The notes: generated by a model not told the origin, from the sequence alone. A stretch of DNA of 25,333 nt from UBA1181 sp045113275 (GCA_045113275.1 JBGUIU010000170.1:1-25333); one strand, 5' to 3'; positions 1 through 9,232 are shown, counted from the stretch's first letter. Program-made: numbers and translations.

Positions 1-2193
1 AAACTGGGTATCCCAAGAGCATTGAACATGTATGAAGAGTTCCCATTCTGGCATACATTCTTCACTGAATGTAATATTCAAGTGGTATTGTCTTCAACCT
101 CTACATATCGAAATTATGAGAAGGGTGTTCACTCTGTGATGTCAGATAACATCTGTTTCCCTGCAAAACTAGTTCACAGTCACATATACGAATTACAAGA
201 TAAAGGGGTAGATCGTATTTTCTTCCCTCATGTTGTGTATGAATGTGTGGAGGATAACGCAGCACACAATAGCTTTAACTGTCCGATAATCATCGGATAT
301 CCAGATGTGGTAAACAGTGCTATAGAATCAGAGATTCCTATTGACTCTCCTATTATCTCTTTCAAAGACGAGAAACTATTGCTTAAGCAGTTGATTCGCT
401 ACATGAAAGATTTAGGCGTGTCAGAAAAGATAGTGAAAAAGGCTCATAGCAAAGCTGTTAAAGCATATAGTGAATTTGGATTGAACCTTCGTAAAATTAA
501 TGAAGAAGCATACGAGGAAGCAAAGAAACAGAATCATTTGGTGATTGTTCTTGCCGGACGACCATATCATACAGACCCGCTTATCCAGCATAAAATATCT
601 GAGATGATTTCTCAGATGGGGGTGGATGTGATCACAGAAGAGGTGTCTCGTAAAAACACATGTGACGAGAAAGAGGCATTCATCATCAAACAATGGTCTT
701 TTGTTAACCGAATCTTGAACTCTGCACAATGGACAGCACGTCAAGGTAAGAATGTTCATTATGTTGAGACCACTTCATTTGGTTGTGGACCAGATGCCTT
801 CTTTACAGATGAAGTTCGTAGTTTGCTCAATCGTTATGGTAAGTCACTTACCCTCTTAAAGATTGATGATATAAACAATGTCGGTTCAATGAAACTGCGT
901 GTTCGATCTCTTATCGAGAGCTTGAAGTTCGACGCAAAAGAAACCACCGAAGTAAAACCGTTCATCAAACCGAAACGTTTTGAGGTGGGTGATAATGAAA
1001 GAAGAAAGATCTTAGCTCCATTCTTTACTGAATATCTTTCTCCTCTGTTCCCTGCCGCTTTCAAATGGGCAGGATACGATATGGAATCACTTCCATTGAG
1101 TAATGCAGAATCAAATGATGTGGGATTGAAATATTCCAACAACGAGGTATGCTACCCTGCGACCTTGATTGTGGGTGACCTGATTAAAGCATTACAATCT
1201 GGTAAATATGATTTGGATAAGGTGGCTGTAGCCGTTACTCAATTGGGTCAATGTCGTGCTGCCAACTATCCTCCATTGATTCGAAAAGCTATTGTAGATG
1301 CTGGATTCTCTCAGGTGCCAGTAATTGGTATTGGTGGAACAGATAATATTGAAGATCAACCAGGATTTAAATTGAATTTAATCAAGGCTGCGCCACTTGT
1401 TATCTATTCAACGTTATATGGAGATTGGCTTTCTGTTTTCTATCATGCAATTGCTGTACGAGAAAGAAACAAAGGTGAATCCCGTAAACTACGTGATTTA
1501 TACCTAGAAAAAGCTAAACCATTGGTAGAGAAAGGTGATACGAAAGGCTTGTTGAAATTAACTGGCGAAGCGGCTAGAGCTTTCAATGCAGTACCTATCT
1601 ACGAAGACAGGGTTTATCCAAAAGCAGGTATCACGGGTGAGATATTCCTGAAATTTAATCCATATGCCCATCGGTATGTGCCAGATTGGTTGATGGAACA
1701 TGGCGTTGAGGTCGTACCTTCTGCCGTACATAATTTCTTCTTCCGTGCATTTGTTAACTATAAATTTAACAAAGAGAACTTTGTTAAACGATTCAAAGTA
1801 CCGCCATTGGTTATCGATATGGCTTACAACTTGATTCGTAAAGTGATGAAGAAGATTGAAGCTGAAGCCTCTCAATTTAAGTACTATAAACCAGAACAAG
1901 ACATCAAGACCATCAGCGAATATGCAAAGGATGTCATCAGTCTATCTGCTCAATTTGGCGAAGGCTGGTTGCTACCTGCTGAGGTGATTGCCTTTATAAA
2001 AGATGGATGTGACAATGTAGTTAGTATGCAACCTTTTGGCTGTATCGCTAATCATATTGTGGCACGTGGTATTGAGAAGAAACTAAAAGCACAATATCCA
2101 CAGCTGAATATGCTTTCACTTGATTTCGACGGAGGTGTCAGTGAAGCAAATATCGCCAATCGTTTATTATTGTTTACAAGTAACATGAAATAA
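1..2193 (+). CDS. Acyl-CoA dehydratase activase / HgdB-like protein, 3' part (5' end outside window)
   Basis: The reading frame is open from the first base, so the gene starts upstream; about 730 C-terminal residues are present. The first residues (LGIPRALNMYEEFPFWHTFF) match the start of the DUF2229 region of the CoA-activase family, followed by NICFPAKLVHSHIYEL with a conserved cysteine. A second segment carries VLAGRPYHTDP and later EVCYPATL and QLGQCRAANYPP, typical of the HgdB-like half. The C-terminus has QPFGCIANHIVARG and SLDFDGGVSEAN. Full-length relatives of about 1400 residues join BcrAD/BadF-type ATPase domains to these Fe-S-binding parts and resemble the activator and dehydratase of 2-hydroxyacyl-CoA dehydratases. 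The conserved cysteines probably hold an [4Fe-4S] cluster. The true substrate of these giant fusions is not established and nothing here reveals it. The missing N-terminal ATPase domain is a prediction from family architecture. Confidence 0.88.
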   Translation, partial: KLGIPRALNMYEEFPFWHTFFTECNIQVVLSSTSTYRNYEKGVHSVMSDNICFPAKLVHSHIYELQDKGVDRIFFPHVVYECVEDNAAHNSFNCPIIIGYPDVVNSAIESEIPIDSPIISFKDEKLLLKQLIRYMKDLGVSEKIVKKAHSKAVKAYSEFGLNLRKINEEAYEEAKKQNHLVIVLAGRPYHTDPLIQHKISEMISQMGVDVITEEVSRKNTCDEKEAFIIKQWSFVNRILNSAQWTARQGKNVHYVETTSFGCGPDAFFTDEVRSLLNRYGKSLTLLKIDDINNVGSMKLRVRSLIESLKFDAKETTEVKPFIKPKRFEVGDNERRKILAPFFTEYLSPLFPAAFKWAGYDMESLPLSNAESNDVGLKYSNNEVCYPATLIVGDLIKALQSGKYDLDKVAVAVTQLGQCRAANYPPLIRKAIVDAGFSQVPVIGIGGTDNIEDQPGFKLNLIKAAPLVIYSTLYGDWLSVFYHAIAVRERNKGESRKLRDLYLEKAKPLVEKGDTKGLLKLTGEAARAFNAVPIYEDRVYPKAGITGEIFLKFNPYAHRYVPDWLMEHGVEVVPSAVHNFFFRAFVNYKFNKENFVKRFKVPPLVIDMAYNLIRKVMKKIEAEASQFKYYKPEQDIKTISEYAKDVISLSAQFGEGWLLPAEVIAFIKDGCDNVVSMQPFGCIANHIVARGIEKKLKAQYPQLNMLSLDFDGGVSEANIANRLLLFTSNMK

Positions 2194-2218
2194 AGACAAG
2201 TATTGGAATCAATATGAG

Positions 2219-2248
2219 AAAGGAAGAGTATTATTCTCTTCCTTTTTT
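2219..2248 (+). terminator. Intrinsic terminator of the activase gene
   Basis: GGAAGAG (2222-2228) pairs with CTCTTCC (2236-2242) across a 7-base loop. AAA before it pairs with the first bases of the following T6 tract (2243-2248). It lies 25 bases past the stop and separates this gene from hrpB. Confidence 0.85.
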
Positions 2249-2292
2249 ACTAATCATAAAACATCAAGAATCAAAAACTAAGGTCTGAATAT

Positions 2293-4782
2293 ATGAACTT
2301 ACGCTCAGATGGTAATTGCTTACCTGCTTTCAGAATCTCAGAACAAATCAATCAGCTACTCGCTAACCATAACCGTCTCATTATCACTGCAGCGCCAGGA
2401 GCCGGTAAATCTACTTTACTACCCTTAACCATTCTTGATGCCTTCCCTACACAAGGGAAGATTCTGATGTTAGAGCCTCGCCGACTCGCTACAAAACATA
2501 TAGCTGAGCGAATGGCCTATCTTATCAACGAAACTGTCGGAGAAACTGTCGGATACCGTGTGCGCTTTGAAAAGAAAGTCTCCGAAAAAACACGCATAGA
2601 AGTGCTGACAGAAGGGATTCTCACACGGATGATTACCCATGATCCAACCTTGGAGGGCGTCTCCGCCATCCTATTTGATGAATTTCATGAACGCAGTCTC
2701 ACCTCAGATGTAGCACTGGCACTGGCACGAGAAATACAACAGATCATACGTCCCGACCTACGGATTGTCATCATGTCGGCCACAATAGATGCCTCTGCCC
2801 TCGCATCTGCACTGCAAGCCCCTGTGGTTGAATGCGAAGGTAAAATGTTTCCCGTCCAGATCCTACACTCCGAAGAAGATGCAACAGCTGCAAATGTTGT
2901 AGAGCTGGTGAGTCATTACATACGAAAAGCACATGCTGAACAAACAGGAGACATCCTTGCTTTTCTACCAGGACAAGCAGAGATCCTCCGTTGTCAGGAA
3001 CTTCTATCCAACGCACTGGGAGATACACAGATCTATCCGCTGTACGGATTACTCTCACCCCAAGAACAACAGCGAGCCATTGCACCATCCTCAGGACATA
3101 CCAGAAAAGTGGTCTTAGCTACACCTATTGCTGAGACCTCCCTCACCATCGAAGGCGTAAGAACAGTGATCGACTCAGGATTATACCGTACTCTCGTATT
3201 CGACCAAAGAAACGGACTGAGTCATCTAGAGACACAACGCATCAGCCTTGACATGGCTACTCAACGTAGCGGACGAGCTGGACGTTTATCTTCTGGCACC
3301 TGCTATCGATTATGGACCCTCGCAACAGAACATCGTATGAAAGAGGGGCGCGATCCTGAAATTATAAATGCAGACCTCGCATCTACTTTATTAAATATTA
3401 GCGTCTGGGGAGAATCCAATGTATATCATCTTCCATGGATCACACCTCCACCTAGTTCTAACGTAGAACAGGGATACCAACTTCTAACCCTCTTAAAAGC
3501 AATTGATAGCGACAAGAAGGCGACTAAACTGGGGACAACCATGTCCGAGTTACCCTGTCATCCCCGTATCTCTAAAATGCTATTGTCAGAAGAATCCAAT
3601 CATCACAAAGCTATCGCCGCTGATATTGCTGCCATCATTGAAGAGAAAGACCCTTTTGAACGAGAGAATGATGCCGATATAAACTCCCGAATCGTATCGC
3701 TCCGAAAGGCTAGATCACGAAACGAAGAAGGTCGATGGAGTCGCATTATACGCATAGCAAAAGAATATCGGACATTAGAGCATATAAAAGAAGAAAACGA
3801 TATACCATCCCCTCATACTGTGGGCGCACTGATCGCTTCAGCTTATCCAGAAAGAATAGCCGTCTCCGTAGATGATTGCGGACGATATAAAATGGCCAAT
3901 GGAAACACAGCCTTCTTGCCACAAGATGATACACTAACCTCATGTAAATGGTTGTCTATTGCCGCAATAAACGCATCAAGCGGAAGAATATTTTTAGCCT
4001 CTCCATTGGACATTAACGACATCCAACATCTGATTACCATTAGAGATAATGTGTCATGGGACAGCAAACGTGGATGTGTCATCGCACAGCAAGAAAAAAG
4101 AATCGGCTCACTCATCCTTCAAGCAAAGGAACTAACCAATGTAGATCAGCAAGCAATCATAGAAGTGATCAGTACCGCTGCAATCAAAGAAGGACTCAGT
4201 ATGTTTAATTTCACAGAGGAGGTCTCTATTTTTCAACGACGAATCGCTATGGTAGCCACCTGGCATCCAGAGCTTAACTTACCGAGCCTCAACACAGAGT
4301 CATTACTCAATCGCACCAAAGAATGGTTGCCTTTCTTTATTCAAAACAATGGAGCAATGATGACTACTGTTAACGAGCTGAAAAAGATTCCTCTACAAAG
4401 CGTCATAGAATCATTACTCACCTACGAACAACAACAAGAACTCAACCGATTGGCACCCACTCATATCGTTGTACCAACCGGCAGTAAGATAAAAGTAGAT
4501 TATCGACAAGGATCTGACATCCCTGTATTGTGCGTTCGGTTACAAGAATGTTTCGGACTGACCAACACCCCTTGTGTAAACGATGGGCAACAACCTGTAT
4601 TGATGGAATTACTCTCACCCGGATTTAAACCCGTGCAATTGACACAAGACCTGAAAAGCTTTTGGAATAACACCTATTTCGAAGTTAGAAAAGAACTCAA
4701 AAGACGTTATCCTAAACACTACTGGCCCGATAACCCATTAGAAGCAGAGGCCGTAAGAGGAGTAAATAAAAAAGCTAAATAA
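2293..4782 (+). CDS. hrpB: ATP-dependent helicase HrpB
   Basis: An 829-residue DEAH-box helicase, close to the usual 800-850 residues of HrpB. Visible motifs in order: Walker A APGAGKST (residues 34-41), EPRRLAT (about 61-67), Walker B/box II DEFHER (129-134), SAT (162-164), PGQAEI (226-231) and motif VI QRSGRAGR (324-331). The C-terminal half corresponds to the helicase-associated and HrpB-specific regions, ending in a WPDNPLEAEA stretch typical of the family. Members are nucleic-acid-stimulated ATPases with a poorly defined role in RNA metabolism or the cell envelope. The gene stands alone between a terminator upstream and the argD promoter downstream. No clear TAnnTTTG box was found in the 44 bases after the upstream terminator. 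Start chosen: ATG at 2293, the first after an AT-rich leader. Confidence 0.95.
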   Translation: MNLRSDGNCLPAFRISEQINQLLANHNRLIITAAPGAGKSTLLPLTILDAFPTQGKILMLEPRRLATKHIAERMAYLINETVGETVGYRVRFEKKVSEKTRIEVLTEGILTRMITHDPTLEGVSAILFDEFHERSLTSDVALALAREIQQIIRPDLRIVIMSATIDASALASALQAPVVECEGKMFPVQILHSEEDATAANVVELVSHYIRKAHAEQTGDILAFLPGQAEILRCQELLSNALGDTQIYPLYGLLSPQEQQRAIAPSSGHTRKVVLATPIAETSLTIEGVRTVIDSGLYRTLVFDQRNGLSHLETQRISLDMATQRSGRAGRLSSGTCYRLWTLATEHRMKEGRDPEIINADLASTLLNISVWGESNVYHLPWITPPPSSNVEQGYQLLTLLKAIDSDKKATKLGTTMSELPCHPRISKMLLSEESNHHKAIAADIAAIIEEKDPFERENDADINSRIVSLRKARSRNEEGRWSRIIRIAKEYRTLEHIKEENDIPSPHTVGALIASAYPERIAVSVDDCGRYKMANGNTAFLPQDDTLTSCKWLSIAAINASSGRIFLASPLDINDIQHLITIRDNVSWDSKRGCVIAQQEKRIGSLILQAKELTNVDQQAIIEVISTAAIKEGLSMFNFTEEVSIFQRRIAMVATWHPELNLPSLNTESLLNRTKEWLPFFIQNNGAMMTTVNELKKIPLQSVIESLLTYEQQQELNRLAPTHIVVPTGSKIKVDYRQGSDIPVLCVRLQECFGLTNTPCVNDGQQPVLMELLSPGFKPVQLTQDLKSFWNNTYFEVRKELKRRYPKHYWPDNPLEAEAVRGVNKKAK

Positions 4783-4883
4783 TCAATTTCCTGCTCTTTA
4801 ACAAAAAGGACAGTTTTCGATCTTTCCTGAAAAATCTGTCATTATACAATCTGGAAAAAAGGAAAAAAGTAAGATATATTTTT

Positions 4884-4891
4884 TACCTTTG
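4884..4891 (+). promoter_or_regulatory. Candidate -7 promoter box for argD
   Basis: TACCTTTG fits the Bacteroidota consensus TAnnTTTG. Transcription would start near 4898, giving a leader of about 50 bases before argD. No convincing TTTG -33 box is present at the expected distance. The leader holds a small inverted repeat, CATCAT (4903-4908) / ATGATG (4912-4917). Confidence 0.6.
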
Positions 4892-4949
4892 CAACTCAAA
4901 TACATCATCCAATGATGAAGATGTTCCTTAGTAAACAAAACTTATAAAT

Positions 4950-6080
4950 ATGAAACTTTTCGATGTATATCCTCTCTTCGACGTAAATATTGTCAAGGGA
5001 AAAGGCTGTAGAGTATGGGATGATAAAGGTCAGGAATACTTAGACCTATATGGTGGACATGCTGTTATTAGCATAGGACATTGTCATCCACACTACGTAG
5101 AAATGATGACAAATCAATTGAACCAGCTTGGATTCTACTCTAATTCAGTCATAAACAAGTTGCAAGTTCAGTTAGCTGAACGATTAGGTAAGATTTCAGG
5201 TTATGAGGAGTATCAATTCTTTTTGATAAACTCTGGAGCTGAGGCAAATGAGAACGCATTAAAGTTAGCCTCTTTTTACAATGGACGTACACGAGTTTTA
5301 TCTTCAGAGAAAGCCTTCCACGGACGTACATCATTAGCCGTTGAAGTAACAAATAATCCTAAGATTATTGCCCCTATCAATGATAACGGACATGTTACCT
5401 ATCTACCTCTTAATGATCTTGAAGCATGGGAAAAGGAGATCGCTAAAGAAGATGTATGCGCAGTTATCATAGAATGTATCCAAGGTGTTGGAGGTATTCG
5501 TATGGCAACAAAAGAATTCATGCAAGGATTACGAAAGGCATGTGATAAATATAACACAGTATTAATCTGTGATGAGATACAATGCGGATATGGTCGTTCC
5601 GGAAAATTCTTTGCTCATCAATACTTGGATATCAAACCAGATTTGATCACAGTGGCTAAAGGAATCGGTAATGGATTCCCAATGGCTGGTTTATTGATCT
5701 CACCTAAGTTCACTCCAACCTATGGTCAGTTAGGTACTACCTTTGGTGGTAACCACTTAGCATGTACTGCTGCTTTGGCTGTCATTGACGTGATGGAAAA
5801 AGAGAATCTCGTAAAGAATGCTGAAGAGATCGGTAACTACTTGATGCAACAACTAAAAGAAGCAAATCTTCCTCATGTCGTAGATGTACGTGGAAAAGGA
5901 TTAATGATTGGTATTGAATTAGATTGCCCTTACAAAGAGATTCGAAACAAATTAGTGTTCGAACAACATATCTTTACAGGATGCAGCGGAACCAATGTTC
6001 TCCGCTTATTGCCACCATTATGCCTGACAAAGGCAGAGGCAGACGAATTCATTGCCAAATTCAAAAAAGTTTTAGCATAA
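4950..6080 (+). CDS. argD: Acetylornithine/succinylornithine aminotransferase (class III PLP enzyme)
   Basis: A 376-residue class III aminotransferase of usual ArgD length. NSGAEANE (94-101) binds the cofactor phosphate. The DEIQCGYGRSG stretch (208-218) provides the aspartate that contacts the PLP ring nitrogen, and Lys237 in VAKGIGNG is the expected Schiff-base lysine. The C-terminus carries RLLPPLCLT. The reaction is transfer of an amino group from glutamate to N-acyl-glutamate semialdehyde in arginine biosynthesis. Because the carbamoyltransferase at 23899-24852 is of the N-succinylornithine type, the acyl group here is probably succinyl; that part is inference, and ornithine aminotransferase activity cannot be ruled out from sequence alone. 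The gene has its own candidate promoter (4884-4891) and is followed after 12 bases by the HisIE-like gene, so the two are very likely co-transcribed. The rest of the arg pathway is not in the window. Confidence 0.88.
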   Translation: MKLFDVYPLFDVNIVKGKGCRVWDDKGQEYLDLYGGHAVISIGHCHPHYVEMMTNQLNQLGFYSNSVINKLQVQLAERLGKISGYEEYQFFLINSGAEANENALKLASFYNGRTRVLSSEKAFHGRTSLAVEVTNNPKIIAPINDNGHVTYLPLNDLEAWEKEIAKEDVCAVIIECIQGVGGIRMATKEFMQGLRKACDKYNTVLICDEIQCGYGRSGKFFAHQYLDIKPDLITVAKGIGNGFPMAGLLISPKFTPTYGQLGTTFGGNHLACTAALAVIDVMEKENLVKNAEEIGNYLMQQLKEANLPHVVDVRGKGLMIGIELDCPYKEIRNKLVFEQHIFTGCSGTNVLRLLPPLCLTKAEADEFIAKFKKVLA

Positions 6081-6092
6081 AATTAGCATAGC

Positions 6093-6662
6093 ATGGATAA
6101 AAAAATTCAAGCCGTAGTACAAGATATTCGAACTGAAAAGATATTACGTATAGGATACGTGAATGATGCTGCTCTTGCAAAGATGGAAGAGACAAAAGAA
6201 GTATATTTACTCGGTGACAATGATACATTAGAAGCGATCACAGGTGGTGAATATTTCAAACCGATAGGTGTTGATTCTATACTGTACAATACCGATAAAA
6301 GTGCTGTCATCATCAAAGCGCTACCAGAAGGTTCCACCACCGGAGCAGATACATTCCGTGGGGATAAGAACCTTAAGGATTTAGCCTTCCTATCCTATCT
6401 TCAAGATTTCATTGAGAAACGTAAACGTGAAATGCCAGAAGGATCTTATACAACAAAACTTTTCACAAAAGGAGTAAACAAAATCTCTCAAAAAGTGGGA
6501 GAGGAAGCCGTTGAAACAATCATTGAAGCAACCAACGGAACCGGCGAACAATTCTTATATGAATCCTCCGATTTGATTTATCATCTCATCGTCCTTCTTA
6601 CTGAAAAAGGATATCGAATCGAAGATCTAGCTCGTGAACTAAAAGCTAGACATAAAGAATAG
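6093..6662 (+). CDS. hisE: HisI-HisE-like protein: degenerate PRA-CH domain fused to intact PRA-PH (HisE) domain
   Basis: A 189-residue protein with the two-domain plan of HisIE. The C-terminal part (about 97-187) is a normal phosphoribosyl-ATP pyrophosphohydrolase: EGSYTTKLFTKG (116-127), KVGEEAVETIIEA (134-146) and ESSDLIYHLIVLL (157-169), with the acidic residues expected to bind Mg. The N-terminal 90 residues align with the start of HisI (VVQD, GYVNDAAL) but then lose its hallmarks: the SRSR..LW.KG..SG segment, the DCD.D motif and the GP.CHTG...C motif are all absent. The whole protein contains no cysteine, so the three-cysteine zinc site of PRA-cyclohydrolase cannot exist. It is therefore probably a HisE-only or repurposed nucleotide pyrophosphohydrolase. 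It sits 12 bases after argD, outside a his operon, and is followed by a terminator. A complete HisIE may exist elsewhere in the genome. Confidence 0.82.
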   Translation: MDKKIQAVVQDIRTEKILRIGYVNDAALAKMEETKEVYLLGDNDTLEAITGGEYFKPIGVDSILYNTDKSAVIIKALPEGSTTGADTFRGDKNLKDLAFLSYLQDFIEKRKREMPEGSYTTKLFTKGVNKISQKVGEEAVETIIEATNGTGEQFLYESSDLIYHLIVLLTEKGYRIEDLARELKARHKE

Positions 6663-7009
6663 TCGGTAATCATTACGCTTACAAATAATTTTTCTATAAG
6701 AACAAATTGAGGGGTCTCTTCTAACAGAGACCCCTTTCAGGTAAGCAATAGAACTTATTGCTCCAGCTGTCATGATCAATATCATAACACCTATTAATAA
6801 ACATAGTTAAGTATAGAAAAGGCTTCACACATAGCATATATTTGTTACATATATTTAATACATAACATTGTCTAAAAACCATTCAATATATGACTTTGAT
6901 TGTTTAGTTAATTAACATAACTAATTAATGCTTGCAAATATAGAATTTTTTTATTATTTTTAAAAATTTTGACGTTGTATTTTATTAATACTCTTAAATA
7001 AAGAATTAT
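6663..7009. other. Intergenic region with terminator, weak -7 box and inverted repeat
   Basis: About 350 bases with no convincing ORF. Besides the terminator at 6711-6740 it holds a 7-bp inverted repeat AGCAATA (6744-6750)/TATTGCT (6756-6762), a possible -7 box TATATTTG (6837-6844) without a recognisable -33 partner, and a second 7-bp inverted repeat TTAGTTA (6904-6910)/TAACTAA (6918-6924). The last 70 bases are almost pure A/T and lead into the flippase gene. If the -7 box is used, the flippase mRNA would have a leader of about 160 bases. Confidence 0.4.
6711..6740 (+). terminator. Intrinsic terminator after argD-hisE
   Basis: GGGGTCTCT (6711-6719) pairs perfectly with AGAGACCCC (6726-6734) across a 6-base loop and is followed by TTTC. 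The stem is strong, though the T tract is short. It lies about 50 bases past the stop codon. Confidence 0.78.
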
Positions 7010-8497
7010 ATGGCAGAAATGAAAAATTTGGCGAAACAGACCGCCATATATGGAATAAGCAGCATCCTTGGGAAGTTTCTCAATTGGTGTTTGGTGCCAT
7101 TATATACATATATCTTAACTAGTTCAGCTGAATATGGAGTTGTCACGAATTTATACGCATGGACAGCATTGTTATTGGTATTGTTGACATACGGTATGGA
7201 AACCGGTTTTTTCCGATATGCTAACAAATCCGAAGAAGACCCCCAATCAGTATATAGCTCAGTCCTATGGTGTGTAGGATCCACCTCACTCATTTTTATC
7301 TTATTGGGAGTTGCCTGTTCCCAAAAGATTGCTGATATATTAGGGTATTCGGCTCATCCTGAATATATATCAATGATGTGCATCATTGTCGGGATGGATG
7401 CCTTTGGATGTATTCCATTCGCCTATCTACGATACCAGAATAAAGCGACTCGCTTTGCCATCATAAAACTAATCATGATATTGATTAACATATTCTTCAA
7501 TATCTTCTTCCTGCTGATTTGTCCATGGTTAATGGAGACTGCTCCTTCATTAGTAGATTGGTTCTATCAACCTGAATACGGTGTGGGATATGTATTTGTT
7601 TCCAATTTAATCTCCACCATCTCTGTGACATTGATGTTGTTACCACAAATCATGAATGCTTCATTCAAGATAAATATCCCTTTACTAAAACGTATTTTAG
7701 GATATTCACTCCCTCTACTGATATTAGGTATTGCAGGAATCATGAATCAGACCATCGATAAGATCATCTTCCCTTATCTGATAGAAGACCGATTAGTAGC
7801 CGAGACACAATTAGGTATCTATGGTGCCTGTTTCAAGGTAGCAATGGTGATGATGGTGTTTACACAAGCTTTTCGATATGCATACGAACCTTTTGTGTTC
7901 GCTCAAAATAAAGGGGGAGATAAGAAAAATGAGTATGCCGATGCCATGAAGTTCTTTATCATCTTTTCTCTTTTAATTGTATTGGGTATGGTGTTCTACA
8001 TAGACATATTGAAATATCTGATTCATAGCAGCTATTGGGAGGGACTGAAAGTGGTTCCTATCATTCTTTTCTCCTATCTGTTTCAAGGGATATTTTTTAA
8101 CTTATCCTTGTGGTACAAACTAATAGATAAAACATTTTATGGTGCGATTCTATCGCTTATAGGATTAGTCATCACATTGATTGTCAATATCATCTTTGTG
8201 CCAAAATACGGGTATATGGCCTCAGCCATGGCATCCTTCTGCTGCTATTTCATCATCATGCTTATCTCTTATGCATTGGGACAGAAATACTACCCCATCC
8301 GTTATGATTTAAAATCAATCTTTTTATATATCTCTATAGCATTATTACTAATGGGAATCAGCTACATTTCTCCTTTAAAAGAAGGCATACTGATGTATAT
8401 ACAGAACACACTGCTGCTCTTCTCTTTCCTATTCCTAATAATCAAACGAGACTTGCCTATAAAAGCTATTCCAGTCATTGGAAAACTATTCCGATAA
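7010..8497 (+). CDS. Polysaccharide/oligosaccharide flippase (MOP superfamily, Wzx-like)
   Basis: A 495-residue integral membrane protein, hydrophobic over nearly its whole length and compatible with 12-14 membrane helices. The N-terminus (LAKQTAIYGISSILGKFLNW, then VPLYTYIL) is the pattern of RfbX/Wzx-type lipid-linked sugar flippases of the MOP/MATE-like fold. The segment LTYGMETGFFRYANK is strongly reminiscent of Bacteroidales homologues next to dut. The role would be moving an undecaprenyl-linked oligosaccharide across the inner membrane for O-antigen, capsule or glycan assembly; the actual substrate is unknown. The gene overlaps the convergent tcdA gene by 12 bases, so no terminator separates them. 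The ATG at 7010 is taken as start; a second ATG at 7019 is possible. Confidence 0.88.
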   Translation: MAEMKNLAKQTAIYGISSILGKFLNWCLVPLYTYILTSSAEYGVVTNLYAWTALLLVLLTYGMETGFFRYANKSEEDPQSVYSSVLWCVGSTSLIFILLGVACSQKIADILGYSAHPEYISMMCIIVGMDAFGCIPFAYLRYQNKATRFAIIKLIMILINIFFNIFFLLICPWLMETAPSLVDWFYQPEYGVGYVFVSNLISTISVTLMLLPQIMNASFKINIPLLKRILGYSLPLLILGIAGIMNQTIDKIIFPYLIEDRLVAETQLGIYGACFKVAMVMMVFTQAFRYAYEPFVFAQNKGGDKKNEYADAMKFFIIFSLLIVLGMVFYIDILKYLIHSSYWEGLKVVPIILFSYLFQGIFFNLSLWYKLIDKTFYGAILSLIGLVITLIVNIIFVPKYGYMASAMASFCCYFIIMLISYALGQKYYPIRYDLKSIFLYISIALLLMGISYISPLKEGILMYIQNTLLLFSFLFLIIKRDLPIKAIPVIGKLFR

Positions 8498-9205
8498 ACA
8501 AAGATCATGTATCACCCTACAGGCAATATAGTTTCCAAATGTAGCAGGCATGTAAGAGATTGTTCCGACTGTAGATACCTTATTTTGCTCATTATCAATT
8601 AACAAGACAGCTTTCTCGTCTGCCAATTCAGAACTGAATACACAGGGGAAACCTTTCTTAATTCCTAATTTGGACAATCTCTTTCTTACAGCTTTTGCCA
8701 GGGCACAATTATATGATTTTGATATATCCATCAGTTTAATCTGTGTTATATCCTTTTTTGCACCTGCCCCCATGGATGAGATGATTGGTAGATGTCTTTG
8801 CAGAGCGGCCTGAATCAGGAAAACTTTGGGACTCAAGGTGTCTATCGCATCTATAACATAGTCAAACTGTCCGGCATCTAATATCTCATAGGTCCGATCA
8901 TCCTTTAAAAATTCAGTATAAATCGTAATCTCCAGCTCTGGATTAATATCCAAAAGCCTACGTTTCAAGATCTCTGTTTTAGCACAACCAATAGTAGAGT
9001 GCAAAGCCACAAGCTGACGATTGATATTCGATTCATTCACCGTGTCAGCATCAACTATCGTGATTCGACCAATTCCAGCCCGAACAATCATCTCTGCAGC
9101 ATAAGCACCGACGCCGCCCACTCCAACGACCAAAACATTCTTTCTCGCTAACTTTTGAATTGTATCGCTACCTAAAAGTAGCTCTGTCCTTTCTTTCCAA
9201 CCCAT
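8486..9205 (-). CDS. tcdA: tRNA threonylcarbamoyladenosine dehydratase (E1-like, TcdA/CsdL family)
   Basis: A ThiF/E1-like adenylating enzyme of 239 residues. MGWKERTELLLGSD begins the family; VLVVGVGGVGAYAAEMIVRAG is the nucleotide-binding glycine-rich loop, followed by DADTVNESNINRQLVAL, DYVIDAIDTLSPK and ISSMGAGAKKD. Family members activate N6-threonylcarbamoyladenosine at tRNA position 37 with ATP and close the ring to the cyclic hydantoin form; this acts in the cytosol. Start chosen: ATG at 9205. A longer frame opens at 9286, but the -7 box on the minus strand (9225-9232) lies inside that extension and the extra 27 residues do not look like the family, so the shorter start is preferred. 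The gene faces dut back to back and overlaps the flippase gene by 12 bases at its 3' end. No CxxC zinc pair is evident, which fits the TcdA rather than MoeB branch. Confidence 0.9.
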   Translation of the reverse strand: MGWKERTELLLGSDTIQKLARKNVLVVGVGGVGAYAAEMIVRAGIGRITIVDADTVNESNINRQLVALHSTIGCAKTEILKRRLLDINPELEITIYTEFLKDDRTYEILDAGQFDYVIDAIDTLSPKVFLIQAALQRHLPIISSMGAGAKKDITQIKLMDISKSYNCALAKAVRKRLSKLGIKKGFPCVFSSELADEKAVLLIDNEQNKVSTVGTISYMPATFGNYIACRVIHDLCLSE

Positions 9206-9224
9206 AATTACATATTTTCCATTG

Positions 9225-9232
9225 CAAAGATA
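9225..9232 (-). promoter_or_regulatory. Candidate -7 promoter box for tcdA
   Basis: The minus strand reads TATCTTTG, matching TAnnTTTG. Initiation would fall near 9218, leaving a leader of about a dozen bases before the ATG at 9205. This decides the start codon of tcdA. No clear -33 box. Confidence 0.65.

Noticed and set aside
834..1142. Frames of about 100 codons on the strand opposite to the activase gene, and similar ones opposite hrpB and other genes
   Set aside because: They lie wholly within well-supported genes on the other strand and show no family motifs.
4912..4947. An 11-codon frame (MMKMFLSKQNL) just before argD, inside the leader
   Set aside because: It has no Arg codons, no run of one amino acid and no terminator after it, so it lacks the features of an attenuator. 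A frame of this size is expected by chance.
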